Of a stretch of 34,952 nucleotides of DNA, positions 7,960 to 15,610 are shown piece after piece. The DNA lies in IMG/VR virus record IMGVR_UViG_3300024520_000263, positions 1 through 34,952 of that record, one strand, 5' to 3'. The stretch is from a virus. The position numbers and the translations under genes were made by a program. Within the stretch, counting starts at the first letter, position 1. Each line of letters opens with the position of its first letter. The notes under the pieces are model-generated. The model did no database searches, was not told the origin of the DNA, and worked only from the letters and a program-made list of their open reading frames with translations.

Positions 7960-9887
7960 GCTTCTTCCCCATTCTCCAGTCGGCGCCTCGACGCCACGGG
8001 ATCGTCGCGACTCCGGTGCATAGTCCCTGGACGGGAACGTCGGAGCCTTACTACGGCGTCTGGTATCTTGGCGACGTCCCGGCGTCCCTGGTCCTCACGG
8101 CGCTGGGCACCGGCACCGTGGGTGCTGGGACCCTCGTGGTGTCGTACACCGACGGCCTGGGAAACACGGGCTCGTTCTCGATCGGTTCCGACTACACGGC
8201 CGACGATCCCATTCAGCTTGCGGACGGGACCGTTACGGTTCACTTCCCGGCTGGCACCACCGTCGTCACCAACGTGTCTACCGTCGCCCTGACTCCCTCG
8301 AACGAGATCATCCCGGGACACCAGAAGGTGGTCGGAGAGATGACTCCGACCGCTGTCGAGTTCGAGCGCACGATTCCGATGGACCGGGACGACGTGTTCA
8401 CCTCGTGGGACTACCGTGTGAAGAAGGCGGCGCGGGCGATCCTGCGCGCCCCGGCTGTGCGCCTCGACCACGTTGAGGAGGCTGGGCGCTTGGCGGTGCA
8501 GCGCATGAAACACAATCGGCATCTGGTGACGCTCGGGGAGAACTACGACGAGACCACGCAGCTCCTGTGGCGGGGTAGCAACGGCGCCATGCCCATCGTC
8601 GGTCCGTATCCCGTCTACACACACGATGTCTCCAAGGTGTACTTCGACCCGGACGTCCAGCTTCTGCGAACGGTAGCAGCCTCGACGGTCGGGCCGGGGG
8701 GGGCGCCGCTCAACGTCTCGGCCAGTCCGGCAGTCGATCGGATGCTCCAGCTTCACCATCCCGACGCCGACGAGAACCTGATCCAGCAGTCGCACCCGGT
8801 GACCGGCGCGAGCGGCTGGCAGATCCAGACGGGGACCCCCACCATCTCGATCGTTCGGGACGTGCCCGATGTGATCGACCTGGATGATGCTGGGTTCCCG
8901 GCTGGGTTCTCTATCGGGGTGGTCCGCTGTGACATGGACGCGACCGAAGCGGTGGAGTGTCCGAACACCACGGTGTCGAGCGGGATTTACTACGCCTCGG
9001 GTGTTTGGTTGCGCGGGCGCGGCTCGGTGGATGTGGAGTTCAACGCCGGAGGCACGAAGGACACCGCCGTCGTCACGCTTACCTCGTCGTGGCAGTGGGT
9101 AACCGTGAGCGGCCTCACGTCGGCCACGACGTTCAATCTGGAGATTGTCGCGAACGACAACTCCGTCGTGTACATCTCGATGGTCGGGCTGAACGCGGGC
9201 CGGGCGGCCGCGCAGCCGATGCCCACCAATGGCGGGGCGATCAACGGGGCCGGGGACGCCTTCCATTTCCCAATCGTGCCGTCCCTGGAAGCGGGGTCGA
9301 TCAGCCTGTGGGTGCTGGACCTCATGGACCCTGCGACGGGTAGCCAGCGTGCGATCTGCGACGGCGGCACGGGTGACTTCGCCATCCTGTACGACTACGC
9401 CAACAACGAGCTGGACCTACGACACCTGGCCGCCGGGACGCTGCTGTCTGGTTCGGCGGATATCACCGACGGTGAGATACACCAGATCGCCGCGACCTGG
9501 GAGAAGGGTGCGGGCAACACGATCTCCCGCTCCCTGTACTTCGACGGGGCTGTGATCGCCGGACCCACCACGACAAGCTCGTGGGACTACGCCTGGGCCG
9601 ACAAGCTCCGTCTCCTGGGCGACCTGGGTGCCGACATCGATTCGATGATGTTCGCGGAGGTGCGTGTCGATCGCCAAGCCTGGACCGCCGCCGAGGTGCT
9701 GTCGCAGTACGAGCGATTCACACAGTCCCATTGGATTGAGCTGCACCGCGAGCTGGCCGGTCGGCAGTTCTGGTTCCAGTCGTTGCAGGAGACCCGTCGC
9801 TCCAAGTCGAACCCCGGGCAGTGGCTCATCGACGCACAACTGCTGGAGGGTAACAGCGAAGACTCCGGCCTGGTGCTGATGCGATGA
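7956..9887 (+). CDS. Distal tail protein with LamG/ConA-like domain
   Basis: The protein has 643 residues. The first 250 include tail-type sequence (T-P-T-A-V-E-F-E-R-T-I-P and F-T-S-W-D-Y-R-V) in the slot normally held by the distal tail protein. Residues about 430-580 look like a concanavalin A/laminin-G jelly roll: S-I-S-L-W-V-L, then I-H-Q-I-A-A-T-W, L-Y-F-D-G and a final A-E-V-R-V-D-R-Q-A-W segment. Such domains bind carbohydrate, so this protein may contact host surface glycans as well as closing the tail tip. ATGA overlaps exist at both ends. Confidence 0.7.
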   Translation: MSFFPILQSAPRRHGIVATPVHSPWTGTSEPYYGVWYLGDVPASLVLTALGTGTVGAGTLVVSYTDGLGNTGSFSIGSDYTADDPIQLADGTVTVHFPAGTTVVTNVSTVALTPSNEIIPGHQKVVGEMTPTAVEFERTIPMDRDDVFTSWDYRVKKAARAILRAPAVRLDHVEEAGRLAVQRMKHNRHLVTLGENYDETTQLLWRGSNGAMPIVGPYPVYTHDVSKVYFDPDVQLLRTVAASTVGPGGAPLNVSASPAVDRMLQLHHPDADENLIQQSHPVTGASGWQIQTGTPTISIVRDVPDVIDLDDAGFPAGFSIGVVRCDMDATEAVECPNTTVSSGIYYASGVWLRGRGSVDVEFNAGGTKDTAVVTLTSSWQWVTVSGLTSATTFNLEIVANDNSVVYISMVGLNAGRAAAQPMPTNGGAINGAGDAFHFPIVPSLEAGSISLWVLDLMDPATGSQRAICDGGTGDFAILYDYANNELDLRHLAAGTLLSGSADITDGEIHQIAATWEKGAGNTISRSLYFDGAVIAGPTTTSSWDYAWADKLRLLGDLGADIDSMMFAEVRVDRQAWTAAEVLSQYERFTQSHWIELHRELAGRQFWFQSLQETRRSKSNPGQWLIDAQLLEGNSEDSGLVLMR

Positions 9888-11122
9888 TTTGGGCGCCGGA
9901 CGATGTTGTCGCATCGCTGCGGTCGTCTTCCTGCAAGACCCTGTTTCGCCTTCGGTGGACGCTGACCGACGGCTCGACCGTTCTCATCACCGACCGGCTG
10001 GACGTCAAGGGGATCGGCACACACCGCAGGTCGCTGGCGCCGTTCCTGGGAGACGTGGACCCGACCGGGATGTCGTTCCGCGTTCGGAATGACGATGGGT
10101 TCTTCAGCCAGCACGGGGTCAACTCGTTTCTGCGCGGACGTGGTACGCGGCCCGACCTCGACAGCAAGCTGGAGTTCGAGCAGGGCGTTCCGCGCAGCGG
10201 TGCCGACCCGTTCTGGTTTCCGATCTTCGGAGGGTACGTCGATTCCCTTACGAGCGCCGGGGCCTACGCGACCTTCAAGGCACACGACGCCATCAGCCTT
10301 CTGTACGGGATGCCGTCGCCGACCGAGTTCTCCATCCAGCCGAACACGGCCATCCTGACCCAGCTTCTAACCTTCCTGCTGGCCAACACGGCGATCCCGG
10401 TTGGTGACGTAGACCTGGCCGGAAGCTGGACGTACCTGACCAACATCCTCACCGCGATCGGGTGGCCGTGCTACGGGAGGCTCCAGCAGGACGAACCGAT
10501 CGCACCGTTCGTGTTCAACTGTGGTCGCTCGGCGCTCGGCTACATCGTGCCCGACGAGTCGGGTCTGATAAAGATCCACTCCCCGCTGCTGCCTCGAACC
10601 TGTGGGCCGTACACCCGTGAACCCGACACGATCATGGGTCCGTACAACAAGACGAACTGTGCGGACTTCACGACTCGCACAGATCGCGGGCTCGCAATCT
10701 CGGAGGCGAATGTTCACTACCAGGGCGTGAGCATCAAGTACCGAGACGCCACGCGGGAGACACAACTCGGCGCTCCTCGTCCGGCGAACGTGTACGCGCC
10801 CTTCATCGCCACGGCGCGTCAAGCGAACTGGATGGCGCGGCTCGTGTACGAGTCGGTGGATCCAGACGCGACCGAGGTCGTGCGGATCAGACCTCACGGG
10901 TGGTGGGGCCTACAGCCGCAACTGTACGACGTGGCGCGCATCGTCAATCCGAACGACGGCGACCACGATGCTCTGTACCGGATCTCCAGTAAGACCTGGA
11001 CACCGAAGGGCGTCATCCTCGAAGCTCGCCGCGAGCCACACAGGGACGCCATTCTCGAAAAGGACGATTGGTTCCAGTGGGCCTCGACGACCTGGGCCGA
11101 CGGAACGGAGATTATGCTATGA
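9884..11122 (+). CDS. Tail hub / baseplate protein
   Basis: The protein has 412 residues and follows the distal tail gene with an ATGA overlap. It contains F-R-L-R-W-T-L-T-D-G and then F-R-V-R-N-D-D-G-F-F, and later a pattern (G-W-P-C-Y-G, P-D-E-S-G-L-I-K-I) reminiscent of gp27-like hub proteins that form the ring below the distal tail protein. The assignment is by position and general beta character; no peptidase or lysin motif is visible. A tail-associated structural role is secure, the exact ring is not. Confidence 0.6.
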   Translation: MIWAPDDVVASLRSSSCKTLFRLRWTLTDGSTVLITDRLDVKGIGTHRRSLAPFLGDVDPTGMSFRVRNDDGFFSQHGVNSFLRGRGTRPDLDSKLEFEQGVPRSGADPFWFPIFGGYVDSLTSAGAYATFKAHDAISLLYGMPSPTEFSIQPNTAILTQLLTFLLANTAIPVGDVDLAGSWTYLTNILTAIGWPCYGRLQQDEPIAPFVFNCGRSALGYIVPDESGLIKIHSPLLPRTCGPYTREPDTIMGPYNKTNCADFTTRTDRGLAISEANVHYQGVSIKYRDATRETQLGAPRPANVYAPFIATARQANWMARLVYESVDPDATEVVRIRPHGWWGLQPQLYDVARIVNPNDGDHDALYRISSKTWTPKGVILEARREPHRDAILEKDDWFQWASTTWADGTEIML

Positions 11123-12684
11123 CCGGCGCGATGCACTCCCTGTCGCCCATGCGGCGCGCGCGAAGCAAGACGACCCAGTCGGCCTCCGTTCACCCGCTCG
11201 CGTCGGGCGTTCCAGGCGACCCGCCCGGGTACTTCGGTGTGCCGATCGTGGAGTGGGCGCGCCCAACGGTCAACGCGATCGGTACGCAGTTCCATCTGGA
11301 CCAGTCGCGGTGGGTGGACTTCCGAGCGTCCCTGGAGGTCAACGTCACCCATCGCTTCCCGCTAATCGACGCGAACAACATCCCGTTCGTCGATCCGGCC
11401 ATCCCTCCGATGACCACGGTGCTGTTCGATGCCACCGGCACCTACACGGGCACCCCGATAGATGAGGACGCGATTGGGCGCATGGGTACGTCGGTGTTCA
11501 GTCGGTGGTCCGAGATTCGGGCGATCCCGCCCGAGTTCACTTACTACGCCGCGTGTGACGTCTCGTTCAAGCCCGCCACGAGTCCCGTGCCGCACTGGGT
11601 GATGGAGGTTCAGATCACCTCGAACGACCCCGCCGATGTCGGCGCACACGTCGCCGTCAGCATGATCTCGAACGGGTGCAGCGAGACCCCGGCCGCCGAC
11701 CTGAATGTCGCGGGCGGCTGGGGCGACTGGGCCTTGCAGAACGGCTGGGGCGGGCACTCGTTCATGACGGCGAGCGACCGCGACATCCTGAACCAACGTC
11801 AGATGGTGTCGGGGATACTGAACAGCGGTACGCAGATCACGTTCGGTACGACACACCAGACACGCCTCGTCGATGCTGGTGGCACCAACCAAGTCCTCGA
11901 CTCGAATGCAGCGTCAGCGGGAGTTTCGATGTGGCGCATGATGAGGCACATCGCGCGGAACGTCACGCCCGCCACCGCCGCAGACTGGGCCGCATCCAGC
12001 TACGGCCAGGGGCAGCACGACTACTTTGTCGTGGGTGTGCCGGTCCCGCCGTGGCATTCGATGCACCAGAAGTACGGCCACTCTATCGTGGTGACCGGGT
12101 ACGACCTGGGGACTCCGTTCGAGCCCGTGGCGACTGTGGCGCTCGGGCCTGGGGCTCCAGGTGGGTCGATGGCTTGCTATATGTATGCCCTCGGGCTTCG
12201 GGATTCGGGCTCGACGGTGACGGTGACACACGACGGGCTCGATGCGCTGTGGACGTTACAGACGGCTGGGACGGCCAACTACAACGAGCTGGCGAAGGTG
12301 CACGTCCTGGGAGAGCTGTCGGATAGCCGGTCGCGCGTTCACCTGACCGACACGGGAGAGCCGGGCGGGACTAGCCTGTTCGCGGCCGGGACACTCCCGT
12401 GGATCGAGGTGATGGCCGCGGACGAGGCCGACCCGTCCCGCTTCACGTCGGCGAATCGTAGCGGCCCGTCCTACACCGACGGTGTGCTGACGACCGATAT
12501 GGAGGGCGGGTCCTTCTACTACAACTTGCTCCGAAGCGACAACGCCGCCGTGGTGCCGACCGTCTCGGGTGCGGCGCACTGGATGATCGAGCTGTATCCG
12601 CGTGGCGTGCTGGAGGGTGGGTCCGTCGCCGCGCACGGCCGCCGCCGGCCGATGGTGGTGCACGCGCTCGGCGAGGCCGCGTAG
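11119..12684 (+). CDS. Putative tail fibre / receptor-binding protein
   Basis: The protein has 521 residues from ATG 11119, which overlaps the preceding stop; upstream in-frame codons run into the hub gene. It is rich in Gly, Thr, Ser, Asp and aromatic residues, with several W-rich segments (G-G-W-G-D-W-A-L-Q-N-G-W-G-G-H near residue 200). It is the last and most individual gene of the tail module, directly before lysis genes, where receptor-binding proteins are commonly found. No collagen-like repeats, chaperone domain or enzymatic motif seen. Confidence 0.55.
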   Translation: MTGAMHSLSPMRRARSKTTQSASVHPLASGVPGDPPGYFGVPIVEWARPTVNAIGTQFHLDQSRWVDFRASLEVNVTHRFPLIDANNIPFVDPAIPPMTTVLFDATGTYTGTPIDEDAIGRMGTSVFSRWSEIRAIPPEFTYYAACDVSFKPATSPVPHWVMEVQITSNDPADVGAHVAVSMISNGCSETPAADLNVAGGWGDWALQNGWGGHSFMTASDRDILNQRQMVSGILNSGTQITFGTTHQTRLVDAGGTNQVLDSNAASAGVSMWRMMRHIARNVTPATAADWAASSYGQGQHDYFVVGVPVPPWHSMHQKYGHSIVVTGYDLGTPFEPVATVALGPGAPGGSMACYMYALGLRDSGSTVTVTHDGLDALWTLQTAGTANYNELAKVHVLGELSDSRSRVHLTDTGEPGGTSLFAAGTLPWIEVMAADEADPSRFTSANRSGPSYTDGVLTTDMEGGSFYYNLLRSDNAAVVPTVSGAAHWMIELYPRGVLEGGSVAAHGRRRPMVVHALGEAA

Positions 12685-12687
12685 GCG

Positions 12688-12999
12688 ATGGACGGTCCGG
12701 CGTGGCAGGGCTTGGCCCTGGGTTTGATTCTAACCGTGGGCGGCGTGATCCTCGGCATCGTGATTCGCATCGCCACCGACGTTCACGACTCGGCAGTATT
12801 CCGACGGACACACGCGAAGGACATCCAGCTCGTGGCCCAGCAAGTACGCGACCTGCACAAGTGGCACGACGTTCGGGACGATGACGGTGTGTTCGCTTGG
12901 TACATTCGCAAGTCGCTGGAGGAGCGCATCACGGACCTGGCGCACGCCATCGAGGAGCTGGCCCAGGCCGTGAAGTCAACTGGGAAGGGGGGCACATGA
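12688..12999 (+). CDS. One-TM protein of the lysis region (holin- or spanin-like)
   Basis: The protein has 103 residues. A hydrophobic helix spans about residues 8-29 (G-L-A-L-G-L-I-L-T-V-G-G-V-I-L-G-I-V-I). It is followed by a charged helical domain (F-R-R-T-H-A-K-D-I-Q-L-V-A-Q-Q-V) and a basic end. One N-terminal TM with a long charged helical tail is the layout of inner-membrane spanins and of some class III holins. The stop overlaps the lysozyme start (ATGA), which supports a lysis role. Function inferred from layout only. Confidence 0.6.
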   Translation: MDGPAWQGLALGLILTVGGVILGIVIRIATDVHDSAVFRRTHAKDIQLVAQQVRDLHKWHDVRDDDGVFAWYIRKSLEERITDLAHAIEELAQAVKSTGKGGT

Positions 13000-13424
13000 A
13001 TCTGATCGAGTCGATCGTGGCACACGAGGGTGTGGTGCGCTCCGGCAAGCTGCACATCGCTTACCGGGACCACAAAGAGAAGCTGACCATCGGGCACGGG
13101 TGCCTACTGGACGACCGTTTGGAAATCTCGGACGAGGTAGCCGAGCTGCTGCTCGTCGCCGAGATCGCAGAGAAGGCCGGGCGCCTTCGGAACGTGCGGG
13201 GGTGGGAAGAGGCTGGTCCGGTACGAAAAGACGTTCTGCTGGAGATGGCGTTCTGGCTGGGTGTCGGTGGCTGCCTTCGGTTCGTGAAAATGTGGAATGC
13301 GGTGCGGCATTCCGATTGGCCGAGGGCAGCCGCAGAGATGCGCGACTCTCGCGTGTGGAGAGATCCCAAGACGCGGGGGCGCATGAACACCCTCGCGAAC
13401 CGAATGGAGACGGGCACATGGTGA
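12996..13424 (+). CDS. Endolysin, T4-type lysozyme (GH24)
   Basis: The protein has 142 residues. The N-terminal part aligns by eye with T4 lysozyme: catalytic Glu11 in H-E-G, Asp25 in Y-R-D, and Thr31 in T-I-G-H-G. These match the Glu-Asp-Thr triad (E11, D20, T26) of the GH24 family. The C-terminal R-D-S-R-V-W-R-D-P-K-T-R-G-R segment matches the arginine-rich stretch before the final helix. It hydrolyses the MurNAc-GlcNAc bond of peptidoglycan. No signal or anchor sequence, so it needs a holin for release. The length is slightly short for the family. Confidence 0.88.
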   Translation: MNLIESIVAHEGVVRSGKLHIAYRDHKEKLTIGHGCLLDDRLEISDEVAELLLVAEIAEKAGRLRNVRGWEEAGPVRKDVLLEMAFWLGVGGCLRFVKMWNAVRHSDWPRAAAEMRDSRVWRDPKTRGRMNTLANRMETGTW

Positions 13425-13945
13425 AGAAGGCGACGGGCACGAACCACCTACACGCTCTGGACGTCGTGGCCATTGACATCGACGACCTGACGCTGGACCC
13501 CGCGAACGCCCGTGAGCACTCGGAGCGTTCCATCGCGGTGATCGAGAATTCCCTCAAGGAGTTCGGCCAGCGCAAAGCGATCGTGGTCCGCAAGTCGGGC
13601 ATGGTCGTACACGCGGGCAACGGCATGGTGACGGCGGCGAAGCGCCTGGGCTGGAAGCAGGTTGCGGCGACCGTCATGGACGAGGACGAGCTGCGTGCCG
13701 TCCGCTACGGCCTGGCCGACAACCGGACGGCCGAGCTGTCGTCGTGGAACGAGGTCGCGGCGCGGGAGCTGCTGGCGCTTCCCGACATCGACGTGGCGCA
13801 CTTCGGGTTCACCGACGAGGACCAGGCGCAGATCTTCCCGGCGCTCTCTGGTGCGGACGTGGGTGAGTTCCCCGACCCGGCCGGGGGCGAGGCTCCGTAC
13901 TGCTGTCCGAAGTGTGGGCACGAGTGGTCCGGTTCGGCGCGATGA
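13418..13945 (+). CDS. ParB-like nuclease-domain protein with C-terminal zinc knuckle
   Basis: The protein has 175 residues from ATG 13418, inside the last codons of the lysozyme gene. Residues 20-110 show the ParB/sulfiredoxin N-terminal pattern: L-D-P-x-N-A-R-E-H-S-E, then I-E-N-S-L-K-E-F-G-Q-R-K-A-I-V-V, then V-V-H-A-G-N-G-M-V-T-A-A-K-R-L-G-W. The usual Arg of the G-[HN]-x-R box is Met here (G67-N68-G69-M70). The C-terminus ends C-C-P-K-C-G-H-E-W (162-170), a single zinc-type knuckle common in phage ParB proteins paired with DNA methylases. It overlaps the methyltransferase gene by 4 bases. A role as partner or specificity factor for DNA modification is inference. Confidence 0.75.
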   Translation: MVKKATGTNHLHALDVVAIDIDDLTLDPANAREHSERSIAVIENSLKEFGQRKAIVVRKSGMVVHAGNGMVTAAKRLGWKQVAATVMDEDELRAVRYGLADNRTAELSSWNEVAARELLALPDIDVAHFGFTDEDQAQIFPALSGADVGEFPDPAGGEAPYCCPKCGHEWSGSAR

Positions 13946-14922
13946 AGGTCGCCTCCTTCTTCTCGGGATGCGGGGGCTCGTGCCTCGGCTTCGAGCAGGC
14001 AGGGTATGAGGTCGTGTACGCAAACGAGTTCATCCCGTCCGCCCGCCTGACCTACGCGGCCAACCATCCGAACGTGCCGATCGACGAGCGCGACATCCGC
14101 GAGGTGAAGGCCGAGGACATTCCCGAGACGGACGTCATCGAGGGCTCGCCCCCGTGTTCGTCCTACTCGACCTCGGGCAAGCTCTCCAAGGGCTGGGGGA
14201 AGCCCAAGCACTACTCCGACGGCGTGAAGCAGCGCACCGACGATCTGCTCGGCGAGTACGTGCGGATCGTGAAGGGCGTCCAGCCCCGCGCCTTCGTCAT
14301 GGAGAACGTGCCATCCCTGACCCGTGGGAAGTCCCTCGGTGTGTTCAAGAACCTGATGCGCGACCTGGCGGACGGCTACCACGTCGAGTCCCGTCTGATC
14401 GACGCGAGCTGGCTGGGTGTCCCGCAGGCCCGCGTGCGCCTGTTCATCATGGGCTTCCGCGACGACCTGGGTGTGACGGCGTGTCCCTGGCCGGCGCCGC
14501 TCCCGGAGCGCGCCACGATCGGGGAGCACCTTCCCTGGCTGCTGGACGGAGACCTGCCCCCGGATCTGGACGAGTGCCCCGTGTCCCTGGAGGGCTACAA
14601 GATCCGTGGGCACGCCGAGGCCCTGGTCCCGGGTGAGAAGTCGTGGAAGCGACACAACTTGCGGGTCGCGCACCCTGGCCAGCCCTGCCCGACCATCACC
14701 CAGGTGGGCGTCATCAACCCTGGCTCGGCTGGCGTGATCGCCCCGTGCGGCACGAGGAAGTTCACGCTGCTGGAGCTCCGACGGCTGTTCGGGTTCCCGG
14801 ACGACTTCAAGCTGGTGGGGACGTGCCCACAGAAGTTCGAGCGCCTGGGCCGCGCGGTGTGCCCGCCGGTGATGAAGGCGTTGGCACTCGGCATACGGGG
14901 AGTGCTAGATGAAGGTCGGTGA
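13942..14922 (+). CDS. Cytosine-C5 DNA methyltransferase with altered motif X (candidate DNA carboxymethyltransferase)
   Basis: The protein has 326 residues from ATG 13942 (ATGA overlap). C5-methyltransferase motifs appear in order: I, F-F-S-G-C-G-G (6-12); IV, G-S-P-P-C-S-S-Y-S (68-76) with nucleophile Cys72; VI, E-N-V-P (121-124); VIII, Q-A-R-V-R-L-F (162-168); IX, R-R-L-F-G-F-P-D-D-F (280-289); X, G-R-A-V-C-P-P (303-309). A short target-recognition region of about 105 residues lies between VIII and IX. Motif X is normally G-N-[AS]-V; here Asn is Arg304 (codon CGC 14851-14853). That Asn lies next to the SAM methyl group, and Lys or Arg there is reported to let an engineered enzyme accept carboxy-SAM. 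The CmoA-like gene that follows makes this the probable carboxymethyl donor user. No restriction partner is visible. Confidence 0.9.
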   Translation: MKVASFFSGCGGSCLGFEQAGYEVVYANEFIPSARLTYAANHPNVPIDERDIREVKAEDIPETDVIEGSPPCSSYSTSGKLSKGWGKPKHYSDGVKQRTDDLLGEYVRIVKGVQPRAFVMENVPSLTRGKSLGVFKNLMRDLADGYHVESRLIDASWLGVPQARVRLFIMGFRDDLGVTACPWPAPLPERATIGEHLPWLLDGDLPPDLDECPVSLEGYKIRGHAEALVPGEKSWKRHNLRVAHPGQPCPTITQVGVINPGSAGVIAPCGTRKFTLLELRRLFGFPDDFKLVGTCPQKFERLGRAVCPPVMKALALGIRGVLDEGR

Positions 14923-15610
14923 CGGGATCGACGCGGAACGCGGGGACTTCCGGTTCGACGAGAAGGTGGCCGGGAAGTTCGACGAGCACGTGGGCGCGAG
15001 CGTGCCCGGGTACGACGACGTGCAGACCCTCGTGTCGATCCTCTCCGACTTCTACAGCGCGGAGGGGGGCGTCATCTACGACCTGGGGTGCGCTACAGGA
15101 ACGACCCTCCAGCGCCTCCAGCGCCACGCAGAGACGTGTCGGCTGGTCGGGCTCGACGCCAGCGCCCCGATGTGTACCCGCGCCCGTCAGAAGGTCCCGG
15201 AGGCGACCATCCTCCAGAGCGACCTGGACGAGCGGCAGGAGTTCCCGGACGCGTGCCTCGTGATCTCGCTGTTCACGCTCCAGTTCGTGCGCCTCGATCG
15301 ACGGCGGGCTGTGCTGGAGTCGGTACGGCGCGGTCTGCTTCCAGGCGGGGCGCTGTTCCTGTTCGAGAAGGCGTGGCCCGACTCTCCCCGGGTCGCCGAG
15401 AGCATCCGGCAGTTCCACCACGAGCTGAAAGGCCGGAACGGCTTCACACCGGCCGAGGTGTGGGGGAAGGACCGGAGCTTGCGCGGCGTGATGACGCCGC
15501 TCACCGTGGGGGAGAACGCGCGCCTTCTGTCGGAGGCGGGCTTCACTACCGTGGAACGGATCTGGACACACGGGCCGTTCGCGGGCTGGCTGGCGGAGGC
15601 ACCGTTATGA
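14909..15610 (+). CDS. cmoA: CmoA-type carboxy-S-adenosylmethionine synthase
   Basis: The protein has 233 residues. It matches E. coli CmoA (247 residues) over its length by eye: F-D-E-K-V (16-20), S-V-P-G-Y (31-35, identical), motif I Y-D-L-G-C (57-61), motif II Asp83, F-T-L-Q-F (122-126), L-L-P-G-G-A-L and H-H-E-L-K-G-R-N-G-F (170-179), then A-G-F near residue 211. CmoA converts SAM plus prephenate to carboxy-SAM plus phenylpyruvate. The carboxylate-binding Arg199 of E. coli aligns with Asp188, but Arg189 follows directly, so the Arg may be shifted by one. No CmoB (the tRNA-modifying user of carboxy-SAM) is present. The start overlaps the DNA methyltransferase by 14 bases and the end overlaps the DAHP synthase fusion. 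Confidence 0.85.
   Translation: MKVGDGIDAERGDFRFDEKVAGKFDEHVGASVPGYDDVQTLVSILSDFYSAEGGVIYDLGCATGTTLQRLQRHAETCRLVGLDASAPMCTRARQKVPEATILQSDLDERQEFPDACLVISLFTLQFVRLDRRRAVLESVRRGLLPGGALFLFEKAWPDSPRVAESIRQFHHELKGRNGFTPAEVWGKDRSLRGVMTPLTVGENARLLSEAGFTTVERIWTHGPFAGWLAEAPL

Noticed and set aside
7920-9266. 448-codon open frame on the - strand
   Set aside because: It is antisense to the tape measure end and the LamG-containing tail protein; no ribosome-binding site or recognisable motif.
13942-14922. Restriction-modification system
   Set aside because: No endonuclease-like gene lies beside the DNA methyltransferase; its partners are metabolic (CmoA type and DAHP synthase).
15088-15606. Upstream extension of the DAHP synthase frame
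   Set aside because: It overlaps the CmoA-type gene completely; ATG 15607 gives the exact AroQ-DAHP synthase layout and an ATGA junction.
14909-15610. Ordinary SAM-dependent methyltransferase
   Set aside because: Similarity to CmoA extends through S-V-P-G-Y, F-T-L-Q-F and H-H-x-x-K-x-x-N-G, far beyond the common SAM-binding motifs.
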